44,449 bases of DNA. It comes from a virus. Positions 8,813 to 16,328 of this stretch are shown here, piece by piece (position 1 is the stretch's first letter; each line of letters begins with the position of its first letter). The stretch lies in IMG/VR virus record IMGVR_UViG_3300042923_000656, positions 1 through 44,449 of that record; one strand, written 5' to 3'. The notes beneath the pieces are model-generated. The model had not been told where the DNA came from and did not search any database. It saw nothing but the letters and a program-made list of their open reading frames with translations. Position numbers and translations under genes: made by a program.

Positions 8813-9220
8813 TTAAATATTTGTATTTGTTTGTTGTGTCTGCATTGGTATTACTGTTTCAACTTTCATTTCTGAATAGTTGATATCAAAAGTAAAATGC
8901 AGCACATTATCTGTAATAGTTGCATTTTTATTGATTGCTCTAAATGTTCCGACTAAATCAAATTCACGGAACAGTAATTCTTGTACGGTTTGGCAATCGG
9001 ATTCAATAGCAGTAATTGGCTTATCAGAGAAATATAATATATCGTAACTGATTCGCCCTTTATTTTTGGTATTTATACGCTTGCCATAATCTTGATTAAT
9101 CTGCTTTACGACAAATGCAGGGGGAGTGAAGTTCTGTGGAACATTGTCTGTATACCTTTTATGAGTCGAATATAATTCTTTTAACTTATAAACGATTGCT
9201 GATTTAATCTCATTTACCAT
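8813..9220 (-). CDS. Tail terminator / completion protein (XkdJ-like)
   Basis: 135 residues between the HK97-gp10-like gene and the sheath, the slot of XkdJ in PBSX. It contains the PQNFTPPAFVVKQINQDYGKR pattern of DUF6838/XkdJ-like tail completion proteins and a beta-rich C-terminus (HFTFDINYSEMKV). It overlaps the upstream gene by 11 bases. Function (ring that ends tube and sheath growth) is inferred from position and pattern. Confidence 0.72.
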   Translation of the reverse strand: MVNEIKSAIVYKLKELYSTHKRYTDNVPQNFTPPAFVVKQINQDYGKRINTKNKGRISYDILYFSDKPITAIESDCQTVQELLFREFDLVGTFRAINKNATITDNVLHFTFDINYSEMKVETVIPMQTQQTNTNI

Positions 9221-9626
9221 GTTCTCTGTTCACCCTCTCTACTTCTTTTTTAAACTGCTTTACCAATTCCTTATCAACCATTCCTATGGCTTTTTCAAGC
9301 ATAAACTGACCGTCTACCCATCCGACTGTTTCACCGGCTTGATTTACGATTCGATGACCGTAATTAACGAATGAGCTATAATCTGCGGTGTTTACCATGG
9401 TCTTAGTAACTCCGCCACCTTTACGTTTTACTGCCGGAGTAGATCTCCAGTTCTTACGCATAAAGCCAGTTTCTACATTAGTATTCTGCTTTGCGACCTT
9501 GACACCCTCGTTAACTGCCTTGTTCAGTACATTAATATCGATCTCGGCAATATCATCGAGCATGTCCGATAATTCTTTACGAAATTTTTTAATAGCTGCC
9601 TGGTTATATCTCTGATTCGTATTCAT
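9210..9626 (-). CDS. HK97 gp10-like tail-completion protein (XkdI-like)
   Basis: 138 residues with an N-terminal helical segment (VNEGVKVAKQNTNVETGFMRKNW), a basic middle and YSSFVNYGHRI, the signature of HK97 gp10/XkdI proteins. These act at the head-tail joint. It overlaps both neighbouring genes by a few bases, which shows a tightly packed operon. Confidence 0.85.
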   Translation of the reverse strand: MNTNQRYNQAAIKKFRKELSDMLDDIAEIDINVLNKAVNEGVKVAKQNTNVETGFMRKNWRSTPAVKRKGGGVTKTMVNTADYSSFVNYGHRIVNQAGETVGWVDGQFMLEKAIGMVDKELVKQFKKEVERVNREHGK

Positions 9627-9958
9627 ACAGTACCGTCTCGTTTCGCTCTGAATTCTTGGTGATCTGAATAAGGGAATCCCTCTCCAACCGATAAAGTAAC
9701 TTGCCTACCGTTTCTTTGGGTAACAATAACCTTATCACCCTCTTTTAAATCAGTTTCCAGGGCACAGAAAAGAGAATATGAGTTAACTAATGTTGGAACT
9801 CCATCCGTACCCGTATCGGTCAAGCTACCCTTACTGTAATGGCATTTAATATCGGAGTACTTTAATACTTCTGCACTTGTGGTTACACCATCAACCTCAG
9901 CCTCTTCATACCTGTATATTTCCATGGTATCTTTCCATAATCTTTGCAAAGCACTCAT
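9623..9958 (-). CDS. Head closure / head-tail joining protein (XkdH-like)
   Basis: 111 residues, overlapping both neighbours by 4 bases. The protein starts with a WKDTMEIYRYEE motif and carries KCHYSKGSL and EGDKVIVTQRNGRQ strands typical of small beta-barrel head-closure proteins. It sits directly after the connector gene, as XkdH does. Family assignment is by pattern and order. Confidence 0.75.
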   Translation of the reverse strand: MSALQRLWKDTMEIYRYEEAEVDGVTTSAEVLKYSDIKCHYSKGSLTDTGTDGVPTLVNSYSLFCALETDLKEGDKVIVTQRNGRQVTLSVGEGFPYSDHQEFRAKRDGTV

Positions 9959-10290
9959 TTGCGTGTCCTCCTAAAATACTGCAGGCTCTTTTTATCATTC
10001 GGTGATAAGCCGTACACAGTTTCTTTAGTAACGTTTTCGTTATATGTAATTGACGTATCTCCCTCTTTTATGGATTTCACATCAAATACAGAGGTTGTGC
10101 CATTCTCCAATTCATAGTTGATTATGGTTTGTACTTTCTTTCGGATAAAAGGCTCGAGTTCGGACGGTAACTCAGCTAGGTTGCAGTAATTCATTACTTC
10201 CTGGATAACATCAGATATAATTAAATCCTTGGTCGTGTCTGCAATATTCAAATTGGATTTAACCAACGCTTTCATTTCATCTCCGGTCAC
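9955..10290 (-). CDS. Head-tail connector (gp6/gp15-like, XkdG-H region)
   Basis: 111 mostly helical residues: MTGDEMKALVKSNLNIADTT, then MNYCNLAELPSELEPFIRKK, a pattern found in the head-tail connector adaptors of Firmicute phages. It lies between the HeH-domain gene and the head-closure gene. The adaptor ring binds the portal and starts the neck. Confidence is good from order, moderate from sequence alone. Confidence 0.75.
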   Translation of the reverse strand: MTGDEMKALVKSNLNIADTTKDLIISDVIQEVMNYCNLAELPSELEPFIRKKVQTIINYELENGTTSVFDVKSIKEGDTSITYNENVTKETVYGLSPNDKKSLQYFRRTRK

Positions 10291-10310
10291 TATTCATCAA
10301 CTCCTTAAAA

Positions 10311-10340
10311 AAAGGGAGCTGATTTTACTCAGCACCCTTT
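10311..10340 (-). terminator. Terminator-like hairpin at the end of the HeH gene
   Basis: The minus-strand RNA pairs AAAGGG plus GCTGA with TCAGC plus CCCTTT (one internal mismatch, loop of 6), followed by a run of seven T. It overlaps the stop codon of the preceding small gene. By itself it looks like an intrinsic terminator, but connector and tail genes lie beyond it. Confidence 0.6.
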
Positions 10341-10534
10341 AATAGTTTAATAAGATCTTCTTTTTTAGCCCTGGCGTCATATTCAATGCCTTTTTCATCA
10401 AGCAAACCCTTTAATTCATCATTCTTTAATTTGCTTAACTCTGTTTCGTTTAGAATTGTTTCGCTTAGCTGCTTTTCTGATTTTTTCTGTTTAGCGATTT
10501 CTCGCCTACGTCTTTGAAATGCTGTAGCTGACAT
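10325..10534 (-). CDS. Small HeH/LEM-domain protein after the capsid gene
   Basis: I place the start at the ATG at 10534, after GGAAGGTGATAAT, giving 69 residues. The N-terminus is very basic (QRRRREIAKQKKSEKQ). The C-terminal ~35 residues (LSKLKNDELKGLLDEKGIEYDARAKKEDLIKLL) form a SAP/HeH-type helix-extended loop-helix. In head operons such small proteins may bind DNA or decorate the head; the sequence does not decide which. Terminator-like hairpins flank it on both sides, so its dose is probably set separately. Confidence 0.75.
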   Translation of the reverse strand: MSATAFQRRRREIAKQKKSEKQLSETILNETELSKLKNDELKGLLDEKGIEYDARAKKEDLIKLLKGAE

Positions 10535-10556
10535 ATTATCACCTTCCATTAAAGGA

Positions 10557-10578
10557 AAGAGAGGCATAAGCCCCTCTT
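10557..10578 (-). terminator. Terminator-like hairpin after the major capsid gene
   Basis: The minus-strand RNA forms a 9-pair stem (AAGAGGGGC / GCCTCTCTT, one G-U wobble) with a TTAT loop, followed by TTCCTTT. It begins at the capsid stop codon. The U-tract is interrupted, so partial termination or RNA stabilisation is more likely than full stop. Confidence 0.5.
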
Positions 10579-11557
10579 AGCCGTTAGTAATCATTGCAAC
10601 CATACGAATGTCTTTATCTTCGTATACCTTGCCCCAGTTAGCAGCAATTTCAAGTTCTGCGTTTGTAGGTGCAACTTTTGCAACAGTGTTATTAGTGAAT
10701 TTAATTCCACGTGGATGAAGAACAAAGTGTTTTCTGTTGATCAGGATATCTTCGCCTGCAAGTTTATCTCTGTCAACTTCTGTAGGATATTCAGGAGATC
10801 CTTCGCCGTAACCAATAGCACCATTTCCGAAGAAGTATGTAGTATACTTCTTTCCAGATGTGGTACCATTTACTACAGGCACACCATCATCAACTATAAT
10901 TATCTTTCCTAGGTATGCTTTATAAAGGACATTGCCTTGAGCATCCCTCACATCTTCAACTAAGCCTTGTTTAACAAGGTTAAAATATGGGATACTGTGC
11001 ATAACAATACCAGTTAATACTTCGTGCGCATCACCGAGTTTAGATATGGTATCAACGATTGCTGCACCGGAAACCTTATTAGTATCAGTAGCAGCTGCAC
11101 CGTCTTCAATAGCAATATTGTTAACATGGGTATCTGTAATAGTTGTAAATGCACCCTTTAATGTAGAAACTAATGCAGCTTGCATTCTTCTATTCCAGTA
11201 ACCCGCAACTAAGTCACCAATAGCTGCCATTGGATCCGAACCAGATAATGTTTTAGATAAGTCAGTAGCACTCCATGCTTTACCACGGAATAACTGAGTC
11301 GCCATATCCTGTCCAGCAGTAATCTTATCAGGAGTTAATGCCCAGCCTTCGGTATCTTCCAAGCTTTCATCTGCTCCCGTAAGGTCATTCCAGAAAGGCA
11401 TATTAAAATATCTGTTACCTTTGTTTAATTTGTTCTCTAATTCAGCTACCGGCTGAACGATTCCGGATTGATATAATGCTGATAATTCATTTGTACGTTT
11501 AATGATATAAGGATTAAACACCTCAGGTACAATTACATCTGCGATTCTAGTTGGCAT
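10577..11557 (-). CDS. Major capsid protein
   Basis: 326 residues in the slot after the scaffold gene. The sequence MPTRIADVIVPEVFNPYIIKRTNELSALYQSGIV and the AATDTNKVSGAAIVDTISKLGD segment are typical of the Firmicute major capsid family with HK97 fold (coat protein of PBSX/SPP1-like heads). The C-terminal KHFVLHPRGIKFTN and EIAANWGKVYEDKDIRMV motifs are also family marks. Expected to be the most abundant virion protein. Confidence 0.93.
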   Translation of the reverse strand: MPTRIADVIVPEVFNPYIIKRTNELSALYQSGIVQPVAELENKLNKGNRYFNMPFWNDLTGADESLEDTEGWALTPDKITAGQDMATQLFRGKAWSATDLSKTLSGSDPMAAIGDLVAGYWNRRMQAALVSTLKGAFTTITDTHVNNIAIEDGAAATDTNKVSGAAIVDTISKLGDAHEVLTGIVMHSIPYFNLVKQGLVEDVRDAQGNVLYKAYLGKIIIVDDGVPVVNGTTSGKKYTTYFFGNGAIGYGEGSPEYPTEVDRDKLAGEDILINRKHFVLHPRGIKFTNNTVAKVAPTNAELEIAANWGKVYEDKDIRMVAMITNG

Positions 11558-11597
11558 AATATATTACCTCATTCTTTCTTTATAATTTAATTGATAG

Positions 11598-12242
11598 CTA
11601 CATACTTGCCATAAACTGCTTAGCAAGTTCAGGGTTATCTTTAAGTAATTTACCCTGTTCAGTCAAGTTAAAATGTTCTTTACTCCAAGGATTCTTCTGC
11701 CCAGCTCCACTTCCACCTTTATTATTAGGTTCTCTGCCTGTAACAACAGGAGTAAATAAATCCTTATACTGCTCTTTGATAGTCACAAGCTGCTCATCAA
11801 TACCAAATACCTGGGTGCCATCTTCGGAAAGTGATAATTTTGTTTTATCAAACTTACCTGAAATAAGTTCAGGATATTTTGCATCAGTTAATTTGGACTG
11901 GATTGCAGTATTGATAGTCAACTCCTTAATCTTGCCTTCGTAGGTAGTTTTAAGGGTCTGAATTGTAGCTTCATGATCCTTAATCGTCTGCTGTAAGGTC
12001 TCATTATCCTTATTGGTTTTCTTTAAGGTTTCAATGGTTCCTTCGTTTGTCTTAATCTGCTCTTTTAGATTGGAGATTTCCGTTTCAAGAGCGGTGTATT
12101 TACCTTTGCCAACATACTCACCAGTGCTAAGGTCTGCTAGCTTAACCTGTTTATCTTTGTTCTCTGGTAGTGCGTTATATGCAGTAATAGCCGCTTCAAA
12201 TTCTGGAAACTTGTCACCTAAGATTGCTTTTAAAAATTCCAT
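11598..12242 (-). CDS. Scaffold protein (phage minor structural GP20 family)
   Basis: 214 residues: N-terminal MEFLKAILGDKFPEFEAAI, a long coiled coil at about residues 45-105 (NLKEQIKTNEGTIETLKKT), then a C-terminal region with KNPWSKEHFNLTEQGKLLKD, which is the GP20 pattern. It guides capsid assembly and is not part of mature heads. It precedes the capsid gene by 40 bp. The upstream 120 bp (12243-12362) hold no gene, only a short GTGTC/GACAC hairpin and the ribosome site AAAGGAG. Confidence 0.92.
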   Translation of the reverse strand: MEFLKAILGDKFPEFEAAITAYNALPENKDKQVKLADLSTGEYVGKGKYTALETEISNLKEQIKTNEGTIETLKKTNKDNETLQQTIKDHEATIQTLKTTYEGKIKELTINTAIQSKLTDAKYPELISGKFDKTKLSLSEDGTQVFGIDEQLVTIKEQYKDLFTPVVTGREPNNKGGSGAGQKNPWSKEHFNLTEQGKLLKDNPELAKQFMASM

Positions 12243-12362
12243 ATTGCTCCTTTCAATCGCTATGTTTTTAATTGTGGTGTCTCCACTGCGACACAGAAGT
12301 TTATATCCCGTTCTGCAAGGGTTAGTTTAGTTTAAGCGACATTTCGGTCATAAAGCATATTG

Positions 12363-12617
12363 CTATGCTGTGCCTTTAATAAATTTGTGATACCTTCCTA
12401 TAGCCCCCTTAAGTGTTGGAGCTGTATTATAGGCTCTGTGAGTATTAGTCACATATGTTGTCTTGCCTGTCTTTGGGTCTTTACTTTTCCATACTGCAGG
12501 TGATGGACTACCGCCATTAAAATGCCAGACTGCTTTTTTATCCATGCATTGTTTGCGTTCTTCCGGTGTCAACCTGACTTTGTTCTCTTTTAGCTTTTGA
12601 AACTCTGATTTTGCCAC
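12363..12617 (-). CDS. Conserved phage protein of unknown function (84 residues)
   Basis: The GTG start follows GAAAGGA. The protein has an EFQKLK basic N-terminus, an RLTPEERKQCM segment and a conserved core (AVWKSKDPKTGKTTYVTNTHRAY, then TLKGAIGRYHKFIK). I recognise this pattern as a common small protein in head operons of clostridial phages but know no function. The 124-bp gap before it carries two GGTGATCC direct repeats, a ten-codon ORF with a good ribosome site and no clear promoter. Confidence 0.75.
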   Translation of the reverse strand: MAKSEFQKLKENKVRLTPEERKQCMDKKAVWHFNGGSPSPAVWKSKDPKTGKTTYVTNTHRAYNTAPTLKGAIGRYHKFIKGTA

Positions 12618-12741
12618 AATATCATTCCTTTCATGCGTAAAAATAAAACCTTAACCCCGGTCATGAGGGAGATACGATTCTGGATCACCTAACCTTTCTC
12701 GCTACTATAGTTTGAGCGTTTCATGTTTGGATCACCCCTTT

Positions 12742-13068
12742 CTATAAACAATCCGTTTCTTGAAATGCCTTTAACATCTTTGGAAATTGTAATGCAATCC
12801 AATTTACTAAATCTTCATCGGTCGTATAATCTGCCAAACCCGATTCGTGGAAAAAAGCATGTATAATTTCATGCCTTAATACTTTATTCTCAAATCCTTT
12901 AAATTTAGCAAACTCTTTACCACTATTCGGGTTCATTTCGCTGTCAATAATAATTTCCTTCGAGTAGAGTTCACACAATCCATTCGCATTCATTGTAGAA
13001 AGTTTAGGATATTCTTTCTCGCTTACTTTCCGGATTTCATAATCAGTTCCTAGTATATTTACCTTCAT
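12742..13068 (-). CDS. Small HExxH zinc-peptidase-like phage protein
   Basis: The start at 13068 follows AGGAGGTGACT and gives 108 residues. The motif RHEIIHAFFHESGL contains a complete HExxH, and the C-terminal VNWIALQFPKMLKAF is typical of a small ImmA/IrrE-like or minigluzincin-type family common in phages. Zinc binding is expected; the target is unknown. It lies in the head operon after two hairpins rather than next to the repressor, which argues against a repressor-cleaving role. Confidence 0.8.
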   Translation of the reverse strand: MKVNILGTDYEIRKVSEKEYPKLSTMNANGLCELYSKEIIIDSEMNPNSGKEFAKFKGFENKVLRHEIIHAFFHESGLADYTTDEDLVNWIALQFPKMLKAFQETDCL

Positions 13069-13092
13069 AGTCACCTCCTAATTTTAAGCAAT

Positions 13093-13118
13093 ATAAAAGC
13101 ACCTACCGAAGTAAGTGC
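13093..13118 (-). terminator. Hairpin with UUCG loop and U-tract
   Basis: The minus-strand RNA folds GCACTTAC-TTCG-GTAGGTGC with a single G-U pair, followed by TTTTATATT. UUCG tetraloops are very stable. It ends the unit that holds the MuF protein and the DUF4926-like gene, upstream of the zinc-peptidase-like gene. Confidence 0.65.
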
Positions 13119-13134
13119 CAATTTTTAGTATAAA

Positions 13135-13163
13135 ATACCACCTACCGATATGATAGATGGTAT
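13135..13163 (-). terminator. Hairpin overlapping the DUF4926-like stop codon
   Basis: A 10-bp stem (ATACCATCTA pairs with TAGGTGGTAT, one wobble) with a 9-base loop is followed by TTTTATAC. It lies 16 bp before the UUCG hairpin, so two hairpins stand in series behind the putative immunity gene. Confidence 0.5.
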
Positions 13164-13324
13164 TATGCTTTATAGATTACCTTTTCAATTTGCTCAGCTT
13201 CCACAGTTTCTAATTCCGGAGGATTTAACTCGACTTCGTAGGCTTTTCCCTCTGCCCAGATACCTAATATTGTGCCTTCTCTGCCATCCTTCAGACGAAC
13301 AACATCACATTCTTTAATTATCAT
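13163..13324 (-). CDS. DUF4926-like small protein, probable immunity partner of the MuF toxin
   Basis: A 53-residue ORF starting with ATG at 13324, 4 bp after the MuF protein stop, with AGGAGAG inside the end of that gene as ribosome site. The sequence (VVRLKDGREGTILGIW, then KAYEVELNPPE and AEQIEKVI) matches the DUF4926 pattern of a small SH3-like barrel. From memory DUF4926 genes often sit beside DUF6883 genes, and the preceding protein ends in a DUF6883-like domain. I infer an antitoxin or immunity role in lysogen or producer cell. Two hairpins follow. The inhibitory role is unproven. Confidence 0.7.
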   Translation of the reverse strand: MIIKECDVVRLKDGREGTILGIWAEGKAYEVELNPPELETVEAEQIEKVIYKA

Positions 13325-13328
13325 GTTC

Positions 13329-14912
13329 TTAATCACTCTCCTTTAATCTATCGATAAATAAAGTAGTCAACTTTGATATGTCACTATCTTTTTCTATCAT
13401 TATCCCGGCCTTTACCTTAGCTCGCCTACCTGTCAATCCTTTTAAAACCATGTTTACTTCAATTTTTTCTCCAAAATCAGTACTTCCGTTATTTATTGCT
13501 GGAAACTTACCAATATTACTTTTTATCAGCTTATCTAATTCCATGTAATTAGAAACATCGTAACCTAATCTGCTTGTAATTGCCTTACCCTTAGGATACC
13601 CTTTTTCATTACTTGGATTAAATAGATAGCCTGTGTATTTTGACTCTGCTACTTGTAGTTTGTCATTATTCCTGAGTGATTCAACAGTACGTGATTTTAC
13701 ACTATTTTGAAGCTTGTAATTATATTTCGTTAAGTTCCATTCCTCAGTATTAGTATACTTCAAATTCTGGAAATCATCAAGTGAATTTTCATCTAAATCC
13801 TTACCCAAAACAGTCTTATATCTATCAAATTGCTTTTTATCACTGTACTTATTCTTCCATTTCTTTTCTTCTAATACTGCCTTAGGATTACTTTCGATAT
13901 ATTTTTTATGCCAGTCTTTATAATTCATATCAGCAGGCACTTCATAACTCTTTCCAGTAACCGGATCTCTTGCTGCTCTAGTAACTTGCGAATAATCAGA
14001 ATCCTCATAATATGGAACTGTAGTAGATCTGCAGAAAACGTGTAGTGGAGGATAAGTTACACCGGTAACTGCCTTGTCAACATCGTAAGTTTTTCCATCA
14101 GCATCTCTGCATATATCAGATGTTTTCATATCCAATGTGGCAAGTATTTGATACTTCTTTATTCCATCCTCTTTATAGGCTGCCAACGTTCCCTGCTCCA
14201 TCATAAAAGAGCCTTCTGTATGTAAGAGCCGGTATGCTTCAAACTCCTTAGTTCCAAACTTCTTTGAGAAGTCACTGCTTAATGTCAGAGGATTGCGGCC
14301 TTGAATAAGCATGGTTGTAATAGATTCATTTAATTGCTGCAGCATATGATCTTTCTGTTTCCAGAGCCGAGTAGAGAAGTCTGCACCATTGAACGGATAC
14401 TTTATTAATTCTTCCACCGTTTGTGCACTAACCTGTGCAAATTCCTGATGGAATCCATGATATTGATCTGCATTGAACCATGTCTGGTAGTAGGCATCAG
14501 AATAGACCTCTTTAAGGAGTTCTTCTCCCTGGTACTGGTAATCTATTGCATAGAGCTGTTGAAGTATAGCATCTATTTGCTTTTCCAAAGCCTGGTACCG
14601 CGTTATTCTGGCTCGGATAGACATATTATTAAGCTCTTGATTATACTTACCCATATTCTCATTTACTAAGTCGATAAAAGCCTCTAAGTCACCGATTTCA
14701 GTCTTATTTAGCTTTCTTAATGCAGTAGCATAACCACCAGGAGTATCATTTTCAATGGCATACCTAGTTACAAAGTCATTGATTACTTTTTGTATTTCCC
14801 TCTTAGCTTGTTCGAATGACTTTTCAAGGCCTTTATAGTAATCATTGATTTTCTTTTCACCGGCCAAGTACTTCTTTTCTTGTCGGTCTTGCCAGTATGA
14901 TTTATTAGGCAT
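13329..14912 (-). CDS. MuF-type minor head protein with C-terminal DUF6883-like toxin domain
   Basis: 527 residues, overlapping the portal stop (TAATG). Residues ~1-200 are the helical minor-capsid region of SPP1 gp7-like proteins. Residues ~258-300 hold the Mu-F motif: TLDMKTSDICRDADGK then PLHVFCRST. After a linker (~325-420) comes an extra domain at ~424-522 with YLFNPSNEKGYPKGKAI, SRLGYD and a beta-rich end, matching DUF6883. Temperate Firmicute phages are known to carry MuF polymorphic toxins with such C-termini; they are packed in the head and may be delivered with DNA. The small gene just downstream fits an immunity factor. Domain identity rests on pattern memory. Confidence 0.88.
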   Translation of the reverse strand: MPNKSYWQDRQEKKYLAGEKKINDYYKGLEKSFEQAKREIQKVINDFVTRYAIENDTPGGYATALRKLNKTEIGDLEAFIDLVNENMGKYNQELNNMSIRARITRYQALEKQIDAILQQLYAIDYQYQGEELLKEVYSDAYYQTWFNADQYHGFHQEFAQVSAQTVEELIKYPFNGADFSTRLWKQKDHMLQQLNESITTMLIQGRNPLTLSSDFSKKFGTKEFEAYRLLHTEGSFMMEQGTLAAYKEDGIKKYQILATLDMKTSDICRDADGKTYDVDKAVTGVTYPPLHVFCRSTTVPYYEDSDYSQVTRAARDPVTGKSYEVPADMNYKDWHKKYIESNPKAVLEEKKWKNKYSDKKQFDRYKTVLGKDLDENSLDDFQNLKYTNTEEWNLTKYNYKLQNSVKSRTVESLRNNDKLQVAESKYTGYLFNPSNEKGYPKGKAITSRLGYDVSNYMELDKLIKSNIGKFPAINNGSTDFGEKIEVNMVLKGLTGRRAKVKAGIMIEKDSDISKLTTLFIDRLKESD

Positions 14913-16315
14913 TATTCATCATCCCCATCATCATTATTAAACATATCTTCTTCCTGTGACTTACTTTCCTCATCCATCCTAGCCTTTTCTGTCTCGTAAT
15001 CCTTGGTCCATGGATGATTTTCAATGATTGTTTGCTGGCTGATAACTCCCATACTGTTTTGACAGTCGGTAATAGCAGCTGACTCGTTAATAGCAATGTC
15101 GCGATTAAATACCAGCTCAATCTCTTTTTCAGATACAGTCTGTTTTGTAATCTCCATGTACTTATTTACAAAGTAAAGCAGCTGTTCAAATGCCCATTTG
15201 AAATTATCTTCCATGGCATTACATTTTAAATCCAATCCAGAATAGATAAACTTAAGGGCTATACCAGATGGAGAGTTACCCAGCTTATCAGATGACTTGT
15301 CTACTCCCTGGCCGAAAGCGAAGATATCTTTCTTTAACTGTTGATAATGCTTTTCAGCAGCATCAATATTGATTGTATGCTCAATCTTATCTACCCCAGC
15401 ATATTCATCGGCATCAATCTTTATCCCATTATAATATGCCAAGTCACTCATAAATTCAGATAGGTTTTCACCTCCGTATCCTCTAAGCACAAATATAATA
15501 TTTCGTATATCTGTTAAAAGATTAGAAACATCTGATCTAGATAAATCATAATCATCTATCAAGGTCTTAACAAATTGTAGATCTGGAAGTTCGAAATCAT
15601 TATTTTTGAATGGAATAAAAGGTACTCTGTCCCAGGAGCCGGCTTCCTTATTTACCAGGAAGTGACCGCCATTATCATTATTTAAATACATTTCTGCATC
15701 TAGGATTATCTCTCCATCTTGCCGAACGTAATATTCAACATTATCAGGTGTCCAATATTCAATTTTGGTAATGTATTTCTTTTCTTTACCCTCATACACT
15801 TCCACGTCATAATAACGAATTAAAGCCTGCAGATCTTCATGGTCATTATCTACCCATAAAGGAATAATCTGCTCGGACGGAATCTTCATCAGTTTAAACT
15901 GCCCAGCACTATCTATGTACACCTGCAGCCACGCCATGCCTTTGTTAGAGGTTTCCACCCCAAGTTGGTTAATCTTCTTTTGAAATCTCTTTCCAAGTAT
16001 GCCTTTTGCCTTTTCCAGATAGGTTTCATCATCACAAGTCATGGTAAATGGCTTTGACAGAAGATAATTAACCTTATCCTCTACCAGTTCATGTATTATT
16101 CCATGTGCCAATTTATGATTTGTTTTAGTTTCATCCTCAACCGGCATTTCATTCTTATAACGGTACATTTTACGATTAAGGATATCGTTCTCAACCTTGT
16201 AATATTTTTCGCCTTTAATCATAAGCTGACGTTCTTTTGATACATTAAACTCATCTATGTATATTTTGATTAGCTCTGCTGTTGTTAATTCATTTTCACT
16301 GTTGTTAAATATCAT
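14912..16315 (-). CDS. Portal protein (SPP1 gp6-like)
   Basis: The ATG at 16315, 5 bases after a GAGGTG ribosome site, gives 467 residues; an in-frame ATG at 16351 lies inside the terminase gene and is less likely. The sequence carries family marks: KGEKYYKVENDILNRKMY, NHKLAHGIIHELVEDKVNYLL, and PSGIALKFIYSGLDLKCN. The portal dodecamer is the DNA entry pore of the head and binds terminase. It overlaps MuF by one base. The acidic C-terminus (NNDDGDDE) is typical. Confidence 0.95.
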   Translation of the reverse strand: MIFNNSENELTTAELIKIYIDEFNVSKERQLMIKGEKYYKVENDILNRKMYRYKNEMPVEDETKTNHKLAHGIIHELVEDKVNYLLSKPFTMTCDDETYLEKAKGILGKRFQKKINQLGVETSNKGMAWLQVYIDSAGQFKLMKIPSEQIIPLWVDNDHEDLQALIRYYDVEVYEGKEKKYITKIEYWTPDNVEYYVRQDGEIILDAEMYLNNDNGGHFLVNKEAGSWDRVPFIPFKNNDFELPDLQFVKTLIDDYDLSRSDVSNLLTDIRNIIFVLRGYGGENLSEFMSDLAYYNGIKIDADEYAGVDKIEHTINIDAAEKHYQQLKKDIFAFGQGVDKSSDKLGNSPSGIALKFIYSGLDLKCNAMEDNFKWAFEQLLYFVNKYMEITKQTVSEKEIELVFNRDIAINESAAITDCQNSMGVISQQTIIENHPWTKDYETEKARMDEESKSQEEDMFNNDDGDDE

Positions 16316-16328
16316 GTTTTCACCTCGA

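Noticed and set aside
12618-12741. Ten-codon ORF with strong ribosome site and repeated GGTGATCC upstream of the 84-residue gene
   Set aside because: Too short to call; the duplicated GGTGATCC may be chance or a leader element, and no further support is visible.
12742-13068. HExxH protein as the antirepressor protease for CI
   Set aside because: It sits in the late head operon far from the repressor, after two hairpins, and the repressor has no typical ImmR partner features.
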